Origin: Halorussus marinus
Lineage (GTDB): Archaea; Halobacteriota; Halobacteria; Halobacteriales; Haladaptataceae
Length of the DNA: 64,000 nucleotides
Assembly: GCF_004765795.1 (NCBI RefSeq)
Contig: NZ_SBIV01000008.1
Coordinates: forward strand, 124,001-188,000
Reading direction: 5' to 3'
Shown: in pieces, positions 1 to 9,316 of the stretch
Layout of the letters: every line of letters starts with the position of its first letter
Numbering within the stretch: the first letter of the stretch is position 1
Translations under genes and position numbers: made by a program
Notes under the pieces: generated by a model
What the model was told of the DNA's origin: nothing
Seen by the model: the letters and a program-made list of their open reading frames with translations, nothing else
Database searches by the model: none

Positions 1-2021
1 GCGGCCATCTCCCATCGGTTCCGATCGTCCGAGAGCAACGCGTCGAGGAGCCGATCCAGTTCGGCCCGCAACGCCGGCGACTCGATCGGCGCCACCGCCT
101 CGACTCGATTGTCGAGGTTCCGACTCATCCAGTCGGCCGACCCGAGGTAGTAGCCGGGGTCGTCGTTCGCGAAGCGCCAGACCCGCGAGTGTTCGAGGAA
201 TCGCCCGACGACGCTGTAAACGTCGATGTTCTCGCTGACGCCCTCCACGCCCGGTCGGAGCCGGCAGATGTCTCTGACCACGAGGTCGACGTCGACGCCG
301 GCCATCGACGCCTCGTACAGTTCGGCGACGAGTTCGGGGTCCTCGAGCCGGTTCATCTTCGCGACGATGCGGGCGTCCTCGCCCCGACGCGCACACTCGG
401 CCTCGTTCCGGACGAGGTCGACGAACCGCTCGCGCATGTTGCCGGGCGCGACCAGCAGCTTGCGGTACTGCTCGTGGAGCGAGTGGCCGGTGAAGTAGTT
501 GAACAGCTTCACGAGGTCCTGGCCCACGTCCCGATCGGCGGTCAGCAGTCCGAGGTCCTCGTAACGCTTTGCGGTCTCGGAGTGGTAGTTGCCCGTCCCG
601 ACGTGCGAGTAGAGCCGGACCCGATCGCCCTCGTCGCGGACGACCAGCGACACCTTGGTGTGGGTCTTGTAGCCGATCGTCCCGTAGGCGACGTGGATGC
701 CCTCGGATTCGAGCTTCTTCGCCCACTCCAGGTTGTTCTGCTCGTCGAACCGGGCCTTGAGTTCGACCATCACCGCGACCTGCTTGCCGTTGCGCGCGGC
801 CTCGATGAGCGTCTCGATAATCCGCGAGTCGCTGGCGGTCCGGTAGATGGCGGCCTTGATCGCGAGCACGTCGGGGTCGCGAGCCGCGGATTCGAGGAAT
901 CGCTGGACGGTGCCTCCGAACGAGTGGTACGGGTGGTGGACGAGCACGTCGTCGTCCCGGATCGTGGCGAAGATGTCGTCGCTGTCGGCCAGCCGCGGGT
1001 GGGGCTTTGGAGTCCACTCGGCGAGCTTGTGGTCCGGGTACTCGAGGTCGGTCAGCGACGCGAAGTCCCGGAAGTCGAGCGGGCCGGGCAGTTCGAACAC
1101 CTCCCGCTCGGTGAGCCCGAGCTGTTCGGTGAGCACCTCGCGGATCGCGGGATGGGCGTCGGACTCGATCTCCAGTCGGACCACGGTGGCGAATCGGCGC
1201 TCTTCGAGGACCTCCTCGATCATCTCGATGAGGTCCTCGGCGACCTCCCCGTCGCGGCCGACCTCCGCGTTCCGTGTCACCCGAAACAGCGAGTGGTCGA
1301 CGAGTTCGACGTTCGGGAACAGCAGTTCGAGGTTGTCGGCGATCACGTCTTCGAGCAGGACGAACCGGTCGTCGGCGTCGTCACCGACCGAAACGAGCCG
1401 CGAGCGGTTCTGGGGCACCTTCACCCGCGAGAAAGTCGGATCAGCGCCGGGGTCCTCGCGGGTCAGCACCGCGAGCGACAGGCTCAGGTTCGAGATGTGG
1501 GGAAACGGATGCGCGGGGTCGAACGTCAGCGGCGTCAGCGTCGGCAACACCGAGCTCTCGAAGTACGTCCGCAGGTCGGCCCGCTCGGCGTCGGTGAGAT
1601 CGTCGTACTCGAGGATCTCGACGCCGATCTCGGCGAGCGCGGGCCGGATCGCCTCGCGGTAGCACTCGGTCTGGCGCTCGAAGAGCGGCCGAGCCGTCTC
1701 CAAGACCTCGATCCACTGCTCGCGGGGCGTGCGGCCGTCGGGGGTGCGCTCTTCGACGCCCGCCGCGATCTGCTGTTTCAGCCCGCCGACCCGCTTGCGG
1801 AAGAACTCGTCGAGATTCGTGGTGACGATCGCGAGGAACTTGACCCGCTCTAGGAGGGGGTTGTCGTCGTCGAGGGCCTCCGCGAGGACGCGCCGCTGAA
1901 AGGCGAGCTCCGAGAGCTCGCGGTTGAGATAGAGGTCGGGGTCGGTCCGATCGAAGCAGTCGAGCGTCCCGTCGTCGGCCGGTGGTTCGGCGTCGCCGGC
2001 TATCGACTCGTCGTCCGCCAT
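1..2021 (-). CDS. ppk1: Polyphosphate kinase 1 (C-terminus cut by window edge)
   Basis: Reversible transfer of the ATP gamma-phosphate to polyphosphate. The reading frame starts at an ATG ending at 2021 and stays open to base 1, giving about 673 residues without a stop, so only the extreme C-terminus is missing. The N-terminal domain is recognisable (LYLNRELSELAFQRRVL, then TTNLDEFFRKRVG). The phospholipase-D-like catalytic half contains HVGTGNYH with the first histidine near residue 473, the expected phosphohistidine, followed by YEDLGLL. It begins 2 bp after the stop of the phosphatase gene upstream (2024-2764), so the two are almost certainly co-transcribed. Identification is firm; polymer length or direction preferred in vivo cannot be read from sequence. 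Confidence 0.95.
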   Translation of the reverse strand, partial: MADDESIAGDAEPPADDGTLDCFDRTDPDLYLNRELSELAFQRRVLAEALDDDNPLLERVKFLAIVTTNLDEFFRKRVGGLKQQIAAGVEERTPDGRTPREQWIEVLETARPLFERQTECYREAIRPALAEIGVEILEYDDLTDAERADLRTYFESSVLPTLTPLTFDPAHPFPHISNLSLSLAVLTREDPGADPTFSRVKVPQNRSRLVSVGDDADDRFVLLEDVIADNLELLFPNVELVDHSLFRVTRNAEVGRDGEVAEDLIEMIEEVLEERRFATVVRLEIESDAHPAIREVLTEQLGLTEREVFELPGPLDFRDFASLTDLEYPDHKLAEWTPKPHPRLADSDDIFATIRDDDVLVHHPYHSFGGTVQRFLESAARDPDVLAIKAAIYRTASDSRIIETLIEAARNGKQVAVMVELKARFDEQNNLEWAKKLESEGIHVAYGTIGYKTHTKVSLVVRDEGDRVRLYSHVGTGNYHSETAKRYEDLGLLTADRDVGQDLVKLFNYFTGHSLHEQYRKLLVAPGNMRERFVDLVRNEAECARRGEDARIVAKMNRLEDPELVAELYEASMAGVDVDLVVRDICRLRPGVEGVSENIDVYSVVGRFLEHSRVWRFANDDPGYYLGSADWMSRNLDNRVEAVAPIESPALRAELDRLLDALLSDDRNRWEMA

Positions 2022-2023
2022 GA

Positions 2024-2764
2024 CTACGGGATCACGGCGTCGCGGTCGCCGTCGGGCGCGACGACCTTGTCGTCGCTCCTGTCGAGGTACTGCTCGCGGG
2101 CCGGCACCGAGACGAACGCCCCGGCCGCACAGTCGTAGGCGGTCAGCTCGCCGCCGTGGACACAGCCGGTGTCGAGCGCGACCGCGTGCTCGCGCTCGGT
2201 CGCGCGCCCGTGGACGGTGTGACCGAAGAAGATCCGGGGCGGGCCCTCGTACTCGTCGTACCAGAGCGGGCCCTCGTAGGCGTCGTCGGCCCGGGGCGCG
2301 CGCATGTTCAGCAGGTCGGTCGCATCGTGGTCGGCCAGCGCCCGCCGGGGGTCGACGCCGCCGTGGACCACGAGCCCGCCCGGCCACGAGATCGCGACCG
2401 GGAGGTTCTCGACGAACGTCGCGAGCGACTCGGGGAGGTCGAGTCCGGTCTCTCCCCGGAGGTACTTCGCCTCGTTGTTCCCGAGCACGCTCCTGAGGTT
2501 CGGGCTGTCGCGGACGAGTTCGAGCACGCCCCGGGTGTCGGGGCCCTTCCGGACCAGATCGCCGACGAACACGACGAGGTCGTCGTCGCCGGGGTCGAGC
2601 CGATCGAGGAGGGCTTCTAGCTCCCGACGACAGCCGTGGACGTCGCCGACGACGGTGACGCTGTGCCACTCGTCGGCGTCGAGGCGCTCGTGGCGGGGCT
2701 CGACTGCGGGGCCGAACACCGGTCGGATCTCCGAATCGCGTCGCTCGGTCCGTGTAACTCCCAT
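2024..2764 (-). CDS. PPP-family metallophosphoesterase (Ser/Thr phosphatase or ApaH-like)
   Basis: A 246-residue calcineurin-like phosphoesterase. The metal-binding motifs appear in canonical order: GDVHG (residues 40-44), GDLVRKGPD (from 68), GNNE (95-98, in place of the usual GNHE), HGG (134-136), GHT (181-183) and a final CVHGG. The family acts either as protein Ser/Thr phosphatases or as diadenosine tetraphosphate hydrolases; sequence alone does not decide. It is the first gene of a two-gene unit with polyphosphate kinase 2 bp downstream, so a role in phosphate, polyphosphate or dinucleotide metabolism is an attractive inference. The ATG start is supported by a TATA-like box about 28-36 nt upstream. 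Confidence 0.85.
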   Translation of the reverse strand: MGVTRTERRDSEIRPVFGPAVEPRHERLDADEWHSVTVVGDVHGCRRELEALLDRLDPGDDDLVVFVGDLVRKGPDTRGVLELVRDSPNLRSVLGNNEAKYLRGETGLDLPESLATFVENLPVAISWPGGLVVHGGVDPRRALADHDATDLLNMRAPRADDAYEGPLWYDEYEGPPRIFFGHTVHGRATEREHAVALDTGCVHGGELTAYDCAAGAFVSVPAREQYLDRSDDKVVAPDGDRDAVIP

Positions 2765-2791
2765 GTGATCGTCCAGCGGTTCGGAGAGCCG

Positions 2792-2800
2792 GTATTAACG
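2792..2800 (-). promoter_or_regulatory. TATA-like box of the phosphatase-ppk1 unit
   Basis: Reads CGTTAATACC on the minus strand, 28-36 nt upstream of the ATG ending at 2764, the spacing expected for a leaderless haloarchaeal transcript. A second AT-rich string, CTATATAGC at about 2813-2821, lies further upstream. Confidence 0.45.
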
Positions 2801-2870
2801 GATTGCTATGAACGCTATATAGGGGCCGGTAGCGGTCCGAAACCGACGGTCGAGGCGGGCGGTCGGGACC

Positions 2871-4049
2871 TCAGCCCCGGAGGGCCTCGACGGGCTCGGA
2901 CTCGGCGGCCTTCCACGCCGGATAGAGCCCGCCGACGACGCTCGCGGTCACGCCGAAGGCGAACCCGACCACGGCGTACCGGAGCGCCTCCGCGCTGAAC
3001 GCGAGCGGATCGCCGAGCAACGCGCCGTTGATCAGCGACCCGACCGCGAAGCTGATCGCGGTCCCGAGGATCGCGCCGGTCAGCCCGAGCAGCGCCGCCT
3101 CCGCGAGCATGATCCGGAGCACGTCCATCCGGTGGTAGCCGACCGCCCGGAGCACGCCGATCTCCTGCTTGCGTTCGATGACGCTCATCAGCATCACGTT
3201 GGTGATGCTGACCCCCGCCACCACCAGCGAGATGGCGCCGATCCCGATGAGAAAGAGGTTGATCTGTGCGAACGCCTGATCGATCTGCTCGGAGACGTCG
3301 GCGCGCTCGAAGACGTTGATGAGCTCCTCGCGACCGTTGAACTCGTCGCGGATCGCCATCGCGGTCGCGTTGGCCTCGGTCGCGCCGTCGGTCCGGACGA
3401 TGACCTGGCTGTAGCCCTCGCCGTCGAACTGCTCGACCGGCAGGACGACCGCGTCGTTCGGGCGCGCTGGCGCGGCCTGACCCTCGTCTTGGAGGACGGC
3501 CTGCACTCGATAGGTCTCGGTGACCTCGACCGGCTGGCCGTCGCGGGTGACGGTGCGCCGGAGTTCGAGCTTGTTGCCCGGTTCGAGGTCGTTCCGATCC
3601 GCGAACGTCTGGCCGATCAGCGCGCCCTTCCGCCAGTTGCCCGGGATCGACCCCCGACGGACCTCGTAGAGCGACTCGGGATCTGTGACTCCGTAGACGG
3701 TCACGCCGCCCGACCCCTCGCCGACCGTCCGGGACTGTCGCTGTTTCAGCGGCACGATCTCGCTGTCGCCGGCGAGGCGGTCGATGATCTGGACGTCGCT
3801 GTCGGTGAGGTAGGCGGGGTCTTTCTCGCCGCTCGCGTACACCTGGAGGTCGCTCCCGATCTCGCCGATAGTCTCGAGCTGGGCCTCCTTGAACGCGACG
3901 CCGAACATCCCGAGCGACGCGATGGCGACCACGCCGATGACGATCGCAAGCACCGCGAGCGCGGTCCGGGTGCGGGCCCGCGCGAGGTTTCGGCGGGCCA
4001 TCAGGAACGTCGGGACGCGCCGCCACAGCGGCTCAAGCACGCCGGTCAC
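2871..4049 (-). CDS. ABC transporter permease, MacB/FtsX type
   Basis: A 392-residue membrane subunit with the MacB/LolCE topology: one N-terminal membrane segment (about residues 26-50, after RNLARARTRTALAVLAIVI), a large extracytoplasmic domain (about 55-255), then three C-terminal segments. The FtsX-domain signature ERKQEIGVLRAVGY follows the second membrane segment. MacB-type machines are mechanotransducers or exporters of peptides, lipoproteins and drugs rather than importers. The GTG start overlaps the upstream ATPase gene by 17 bp; another GTG at 4040 would shorten the overlap to 8 bp. It is the last gene of a three-gene operon with the ATPase and a surface protein. Confidence 0.88.
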   Translation of the reverse strand: MTGVLEPLWRRVPTFLMARRNLARARTRTALAVLAIVIGVVAIASLGMFGVAFKEAQLETIGEIGSDLQVYASGEKDPAYLTDSDVQIIDRLAGDSEIVPLKQRQSRTVGEGSGGVTVYGVTDPESLYEVRRGSIPGNWRKGALIGQTFADRNDLEPGNKLELRRTVTRDGQPVEVTETYRVQAVLQDEGQAAPARPNDAVVLPVEQFDGEGYSQVIVRTDGATEANATAMAIRDEFNGREELINVFERADVSEQIDQAFAQINLFLIGIGAISLVVAGVSITNVMLMSVIERKQEIGVLRAVGYHRMDVLRIMLAEAALLGLTGAILGTAISFAVGSLINGALLGDPLAFSAEALRYAVVGFAFGVTASVVGGLYPAWKAAESEPVEALRG

Positions 4050-4740
4050 CCCGACTGTGTTCGGCGTCCGCGCCCGACACGATCGAGCCGTCGATGAGCT
4101 CGACCACCCGGTCGGCGTAGTCGGCGACGTAGTCGTCGTGGGTGACCGTCACCACCGCGACGTCGTCGTCCTCGCAGATCTGGCCGAACTCGTCGAGGAT
4201 GACGTCGCCGGTGTCCCGGTCGAGGTTGCCGGTCGGCTCGTCGGCCAACAGGAGGTCGGGCTGGTTCACCAGCGACCGGGCGATCGCGACCCGCTGTTTC
4301 TGGCCGCCCGACAGCTCGTCGGGGTAGTGGTCGAGCCGGTCGCCCAGCCCGACGCGTTCGAGCAGTTCGGTCGCCCGCCGGGTGGTCTCTTTGGGCTCGC
4401 CCGCGAGCAGTCGCGGGACCTCGACGTTCTCCCGGGCGGTCAGCGTCGGCACGAGGAAGAAACTCTGGAAGACGAATCCGATGGTCTCGCTCCGGCGGTC
4501 GGTCCGCTCGGCGGTCGTCAGCGTCGAGACGTCCTCGCCGTCGAGCAACACGGTTCCCCGCGTCGGGACGTCGAGCAGCCCGAGGATGTTGAGCAGGGTC
4601 GACTTCCCGCTCCCGCTGGGGCCGACGATGGAGACGAACTCGCCGCGCTCGACCTCGAAGTCGATGCCAGCGAGCGCGCGGACCGTCTCCCCGCCGGTCT
4701 CGTACTCCTTGACGACGTCGGTTCCGGTGACCAGCGACAT
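4033..4740 (-). CDS. ABC transporter ATP-binding protein, MacB/LolD type
   Basis: A 235-residue nucleotide-binding subunit. Walker A is GPSGSGKS (residues 40-47), the signature is LSGGQ (143-147), Walker B is LLLADE (163-168) followed by the D-loop, and the switch histidine is H201. The close resemblance to LolD/MacB ([17 protein letters not shown]) fits the MacB-type permease encoded next. It begins 1 bp after the stop of the upstream surface-protein gene, so the three genes form one tight operon. It acts at the cytoplasmic face of the membrane; the substrate is unknown. Confidence 0.93.
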   Translation of the reverse strand: MSLVTGTDVVKEYETGGETVRALAGIDFEVERGEFVSIVGPSGSGKSTLLNILGLLDVPTRGTVLLDGEDVSTLTTAERTDRRSETIGFVFQSFFLVPTLTARENVEVPRLLAGEPKETTRRATELLERVGLGDRLDHYPDELSGGQKQRVAIARSLVNQPDLLLADEPTGNLDRDTGDVILDEFGQICEDDDVAVVTVTHDDYVADYADRVVELIDGSIVSGADAEHSRGDRRA

Positions 4741-4741
4741 C

Positions 4742-6235
4742 TTACCGGCGGGTCCACCAGACGCCCGCGACGATCAGGAGCGCGACCAGCCCGCCGATCG
4801 GGACCAGCGGGATCGAACTCCCGCCCGAGTTCGATTCGTCGCCGGACGGCGCGGGGCCGACGTCGACCTCGACGGTCCGAGTCCGGGTCACGTCGTCGAC
4901 GACGTAGCTCACCCGAAGCGGGACGGTCGTCCGGTTGTTCGAGAGTTCGGCGTTCACGTCGAAGGTGACGAAGTCGCTCGAGTCGACCGTCCCGACGAAG
5001 TACTCGGGCTGGGGCTGGGCCTTCCGGACGTTCTGGGCGTCGGCGACGCTCACGACCACGCTCTCGACCGCTTCGCCGCCGAGGTTGGCGGCGCTCCCCG
5101 AGACGGTGAGCCGGTCGCCCTGCCACTCGGCGTTCACGCCCGTCAGCGAGACGTTACCGGGGTTGTCGGGCGGAGTCAGGTCGGCGGTGGCGGTCCGGGT
5201 GATCCGGCGTTCGACGCCGTCGCCGTCGGTGTAGGTCAGGGTGAGGTTCACCGGATACGTCCCCGACTCGGCGCTCCGGGCGCGGTAGGAGAACGTCCGC
5301 TCGGACCCGCCGGCCAGCGAGGGAACGACCCGGCGGTTCTCGCGGATCGTGACGTCGTCGCTGTCGGCTTCGAGCGAGACCTGTCGGACCGCACTCTCCA
5401 TCCCGTTCGAGACGGTGACGTTGAGCGACCGCCACGCACCCTCGACGGCCGACTCCGTCTCGACCGCGAGCTGGGGGTGGTCGGTCGGCTGGGCCGGCGG
5501 CGTGAAGTCAGCCCGCAACAGCCGGGTCAGCCGGCGGCTCTCGCCGTCGGCGGTCGTGTACGAGAGCTCGACCTCGACGGGGTACTCGCCGGCTTCCTCG
5601 ACCCCGCCGGTGAACTCGAAGTCGGTTTCCGCGCCGCTCTCGAGGCGGGCTCGGATCTTGGCGTCCTCCTCGATCGAGACGTCCTCGCCGTCGACGTCGA
5701 CCGAGAGCTGTCTGATGGCGTCGTCGCGGCCGTTCGAGACGGTGACTGTCATCGTGCGGGCGTCGAGCGAGACCGCCGACTCGGTGTCGAGCGACAGCTG
5801 GGGGTGCTCGCCGTTCACGCGGAGCGTGAGCGGGTGGACGACCCGCCGCTGTTGGCCGTCGCGGCTCTCGAGGACGACGTGGACGTAGAGGTCGCGCTCG
5901 CCGGTGTTGTTGAGCGTGGCCTCGAACCCGCGACGTTCGGTCTCGCCCGGTTCGACCGTGGTCGGGCCGGGCTGGTGACTCTCGCGGAGCTTCGAGCTTC
6001 GCATCTCGCCGTCGCGGAGTTCGAGCCGGCTCACGCTGTAGGCGGTGTTCGACGACTCGGCGTTCGTGACGGTGGCCGCGATCCGGAACGGCTGTTCGGG
6101 CGACGGGAAGTCGGGGGCGTCGACCGACACCGAGACGAAGTCGTCGTCGGCGACCGCGGTGCCCGCGCCTGCTGGCGCGACGGTCGCGACGACGAGAATC
6201 GTTACGAGCAACGTTGGGACGGATTTTCGCGTCAT
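4742..6235 (-). CDS. Exported, C-terminally anchored surface protein with tandem Ig-like repeats
   Basis: A 497-residue secreted protein of unknown specific function. Residues 1-28 form a Sec signal peptide (cleavage likely after AGTAVA) and residues about 474-493 a C-terminal membrane segment followed by WWTRR, so the body should face outside. Two adjacent segments of about 115 residues are clear internal duplicates: one begins HPQLSLDTESAV, the next HPQLAVETESAV, and both continue with a TVSNG motif and an arginine before TR at the end. They look like beta-sandwich, CARDB-like modules. The gene leads an operon with a MacB-type ATPase and permease, suggesting a surface component or substrate adaptor of that transporter (inference). 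Confidence 0.75.
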   Translation of the reverse strand: MTRKSVPTLLVTILVVATVAPAGAGTAVADDDFVSVSVDAPDFPSPEQPFRIAATVTNAESSNTAYSVSRLELRDGEMRSSKLRESHQPGPTTVEPGETERRGFEATLNNTGERDLYVHVVLESRDGQQRRVVHPLTLRVNGEHPQLSLDTESAVSLDARTMTVTVSNGRDDAIRQLSVDVDGEDVSIEEDAKIRARLESGAETDFEFTGGVEEAGEYPVEVELSYTTADGESRRLTRLLRADFTPPAQPTDHPQLAVETESAVEGAWRSLNVTVSNGMESAVRQVSLEADSDDVTIRENRRVVPSLAGGSERTFSYRARSAESGTYPVNLTLTYTDGDGVERRITRTATADLTPPDNPGNVSLTGVNAEWQGDRLTVSGSAANLGGEAVESVVVSVADAQNVRKAQPQPEYFVGTVDSSDFVTFDVNAELSNNRTTVPLRVSYVVDDVTRTRTVEVDVGPAPSGDESNSGGSSIPLVPIGGLVALLIVAGVWWTRR

Positions 6236-6399
6236 TGTGTACAGTGAATCTCGTGGGGGTTGAAGCGGCGTCAGACGGCGACTCCGCGTGTGGAGGGTCG
6301 TGGTTCGGCGCCGTCGACTGAACCGTTCGGCTACCTGTGTAGACGTAACACGGGAAAGCGGCCGGATAACTATTACGATACAGACAGGAAAGTGTCGGT

Positions 6400-7551
6400 C
6401 TACAGCCGATCGAGGGCGAACAGGTCGAGGTCGTATTCGCGCTCGACAACCCCATCCACTGATAGGTCCGCGAGCGCCTCGCCGACCGCGCTACAGAACT
6501 TGAAGCCGTGGCCGGTGAACCCGGCGGCGACCGCCACCTGCGGGTGGTCGGGGTGGCGCCCGAGGTAGTGGTGGCCGTCGTGCGACCGGGTCAGGAGACA
6601 CGTCTTGAGCCCGAGAGTGGTCCCGGCGGCGGCCGGAAACTGGGCCTCGACGGCCGCCCGCAACCGGGCCGCCTCGGCGTCGGTCGGCTCGCGGTCCATC
6701 CGATCGGGGTCGACCGCCTCCGGATCCTCCGGGGTCCGGCCGATCTTGATGCCGGGCACGTCGTGGATCGGGAAGCCGTAGGTGTGGTGGTCCTCGCCGT
6801 CGACGATGAAGACCGGGAACGACTCGGGGGTGAACCGCTCGGGCGCCTCCGGACGGAACCACGCCATGACCCGGCGCTCGGGCGTGAGGTGCTCGCGCAA
6901 CGCCGGCAGGACCTCGCCGGTCCACGCTCCGGCGGCGACGACGAGTCGGTCCGCACGGTACCGACCCCGCTCGGTGGTGACCTCGACGCCGTCGCCGACG
7001 GGCCGCCAGTCGACCGCCGGCTCCCGGGCGCGGATCTCGGCCCCGGCGTCGAGCGCGCCTTCGACGTGGCCGACGATGCAGTCTTCGGGCACGAGAAAGC
7101 CGCCGTCGGGCTGGACGACCGCGCGGTACGACGCCGGGAGATCGTAGCCGGGGTATCGCTCGGACAGTTCGGCGCCGGTGAGCAGGTCGTACTCGAAGGC
7201 GTTCGCCTCACAGCACTCGATCGCGTCCGCGACGTACTCGCCGTCGGCGGGGCCGGCGTGGACCGACCCGGTGCGGTGCAGGAGGTCGCGGTCGGTCTCG
7301 GCCGCCAGCTCGTCCCAGAGGTCGCCGGCCCGGCTCGCGAGCCCCACGTAGTCGGGATGTTTCGTCTGGACGAGCCGGAAGATCCGGGTCTCGCCGTGCG
7401 AAGACCCCATGTCGTGTGGCACGTCGTAGCGTTCGAGTCCGAGGACGTCCAGTCCCCGGCGGGCGAGGTGGTAAACGGCCGCGCTTCCCATGCCGCCGAC
7501 GCCGACGACGATGACGTCGCGGCGCGCGCCGGTGTCGTTCGCGCGAGACAC
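6400..7551 (-). CDS. FAD-dependent amine oxidase, N-methyltryptophan/sarcosine oxidase family
   Basis: A 383-residue flavoprotein of the monomeric sarcosine oxidase/SolA family, which oxidatively demethylates secondary amines to produce formaldehyde and hydrogen peroxide. The N-terminal Rossmann dinucleotide motif VVGVGGMGSAAVYHL (from residue 15) and the family sequence MGSSHGETRIFRL are intact. C318, in the motif KTCLLT, matches the cysteine that binds FAD covalently in the family. C-terminal GFTGHGFKF is also typical. The gene is monocistronic, with a GTG start placed by a strong TATA box about 25 nt upstream. The substrate (sarcosine, N-methyltryptophan or another methylated amine) cannot be told from sequence. 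Confidence 0.88.
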   Translation of the reverse strand: MSRANDTGARRDVIVVGVGGMGSAAVYHLARRGLDVLGLERYDVPHDMGSSHGETRIFRLVQTKHPDYVGLASRAGDLWDELAAETDRDLLHRTGSVHAGPADGEYVADAIECCEANAFEYDLLTGAELSERYPGYDLPASYRAVVQPDGGFLVPEDCIVGHVEGALDAGAEIRAREPAVDWRPVGDGVEVTTERGRYRADRLVVAAGAWTGEVLPALREHLTPERRVMAWFRPEAPERFTPESFPVFIVDGEDHHTYGFPIHDVPGIKIGRTPEDPEAVDPDRMDREPTDAEAARLRAAVEAQFPAAAGTTLGLKTCLLTRSHDGHHYLGRHPDHPQVAVAAGFTGHGFKFCSAVGEALADLSVDGVVEREYDLDLFALDRL

Positions 7552-7573
7552 TGACGGTACTCCCGAGAGCGCG

Positions 7574-7585
7574 ATATTATATCTT
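7574..7585 (-). promoter_or_regulatory. TATA box of the amine oxidase gene
   Basis: GATATAATAT on the minus strand, 23-32 nt before the GTG start at 7551. It fixes that start as a leaderless GTG. Confidence 0.6.
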
Positions 7586-7735
7586 TCCCGTCCGACAGGG
7601 TCGCGAGGCCGACTCGCTTCGCGCGGGCTCGATCCGTCGGTCGCGAACGGGACGACCGACCGGCCGGGAATGTACGTCGACTAATACTTATGCGTGACGT
7701 GTAAACGCACAGACGACCGAACGGAGAGTTCGAAT

Positions 7736-9295
7736 ATGGTTGATCAATCGCTTCCCGGTTCGGACGACGGCGGCGGCAGAGAGATAACGCGCGGCGTCGC
7801 GGTCGCGGCGGCGGTCCTGGTGGCCGTCGCGCTCGCGATAGGGTGGTACTTCAGGCCGTGGTTCCAGGGGCTCGTCTACCTCCTGTACACGACGCCGATG
7901 GTGCTCGTCGCGGGCGCGGTCGCGGCCGCGGTGACAGCGACGCTGTGGCGGCGGGACTTCCCGCTCACCGCGAACGCCGCGCTCGGCATCTTCGTCGTCG
8001 TGCTCGTCGCGGGCACCGGCGCCGCGGGGCTGTTCGCGGGCGAGGAACTCGGGACCTCGACGATGGCCGACTCCGAGGTCACCGGCGGGCTCTCGGAGGT
8101 AGACCCCGACCGACCGCGGGTCGTCACCAAGAGCGTCGCGAGCCGGTACGCCTCGAACACGCTGAACTTCCCCCAGTACCGGATCAGCGGCGGCGACATC
8201 ACCGTCTACAACGGGACGCCCCACTGGTCGTACGCGCTCTCGCCCGACGGGACGTGGAACCACCTGACGAAACAACAGCACGGCACCGTTCTGGTCGATA
8301 TGACCCGCCAGAACGCCCAGACGGAGGTCGTCACCGGCGACCTCCGGAAGGGGATCGGGACCGCGTTCTACAACCACTACAAGTGGCACACCGTCAAGAA
8401 CGGGGAGTACCTCGTCGACTACGAGGACCCGTTCATGGTCGTCCACGAGGGCGAACAGTACGTCGCGGTCCCCTACACCAAACCGGAGTTTCACTGGACG
8501 CCGGTCCCCCACACGACGCCCGAGTGGGGCGGCGTCGCGCTGATCGACAGCGACGGCTCGCTCGAAGACCTCTCGCCGGCCGAGGCCCGGTCGCATCCGG
8601 TCCTCGAAGGCCAGAAGCTCTACCCGCTCTCGCTGGCGCGCCAGAAGGTGGCCGCGACCAAGTACCGCAACGGCATCGTCAACACCTTCACGAGCCACCG
8701 CGACGAGATCGAGGTCGCGCCGGTCCCCGGCGAGGACAACGACCAGCCGTTTGTGGTGCTGACCGAGAACGGCCCCGAGTACGTGGTGGCGGTCGAGCCC
8801 TACGGCGATGCACAGGGGCTCAAAGAGGTCTGGACCGTCGACAGCCGGACCGGCGACTTCCAGCGGTACTCGCCAAACGAGTCGCTGTTCGGGCCCCGGA
8901 AGGCGACCGACTACGTGCGACAGGCCGCCCGGACGACCGACTGGAACCGGTTTACCCCCTCCGAGCCGATCCCGGTGGTCGTTGACGGGGAGTTCTACTG
9001 GGAAGTCCGGGTGGTACCCGAGGACAGCAGTGGGATCGCGTACATCGCGTTCGTGAACGCGCGATCGAGCGACGTCGTCGAAGTCGAGCAGACCGAGGAG
9101 GTGTCGGCGTTCCTGCGGGGCGCGACCGTCGCGCCCGACGCCGGCGACGGCGAGGGGTCGACCGACGGCGACGCCCCCGAGATGATCGTCCAGCGCGTCG
9201 CCGATAACGGCACCGTGCTCGAAACGCTGGAAGTGTACGGCAACGAGTCGATCCAGATCGAACGGGGCGCTCGCAACGAAACCGACGGTCGGTGA
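7736..9295 (+). CDS. Unrecognised membrane protein with a large hydrophilic domain
   Basis: A 519-residue protein that I do not recognise. Three hydrophobic segments lie at the N-terminus (about residues 20-42, 50-72 and 82-104), followed by some 400 hydrophilic residues rich in beta-type sequence. That region has conserved-looking stretches such as GTAFYNHYKWH and VPYTKPEFHWTPVPHTTPEWGG, and histidine/tryptophan-rich patches that could bind a metal or ligand. The acidic C-terminus (SPDAGDGEGSTDGD-like composition) resembles a linker. The frame extends upstream to 7694, but the ATG at 7736 is preferred because AT-rich promoter elements lie at 7682-7692 and 7699-7706. It stands alone between divergent and convergent neighbours. 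Confidence 0.75.
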   Translation: MVDQSLPGSDDGGGREITRGVAVAAAVLVAVALAIGWYFRPWFQGLVYLLYTTPMVLVAGAVAAAVTATLWRRDFPLTANAALGIFVVVLVAGTGAAGLFAGEELGTSTMADSEVTGGLSEVDPDRPRVVTKSVASRYASNTLNFPQYRISGGDITVYNGTPHWSYALSPDGTWNHLTKQQHGTVLVDMTRQNAQTEVVTGDLRKGIGTAFYNHYKWHTVKNGEYLVDYEDPFMVVHEGEQYVAVPYTKPEFHWTPVPHTTPEWGGVALIDSDGSLEDLSPAEARSHPVLEGQKLYPLSLARQKVAATKYRNGIVNTFTSHRDEIEVAPVPGEDNDQPFVVLTENGPEYVVAVEPYGDAQGLKEVWTVDSRTGDFQRYSPNESLFGPRKATDYVRQAARTTDWNRFTPSEPIPVVVDGEFYWEVRVVPEDSSGIAYIAFVNARSSDVVEVEQTEEVSAFLRGATVAPDAGDGEGSTDGDAPEMIVQRVADNGTVLETLEVYGNESIQIERGARNETDGR

Positions 9296-9316
9296 GCAAG
9301 CCCCCGGTCGCCGGCC

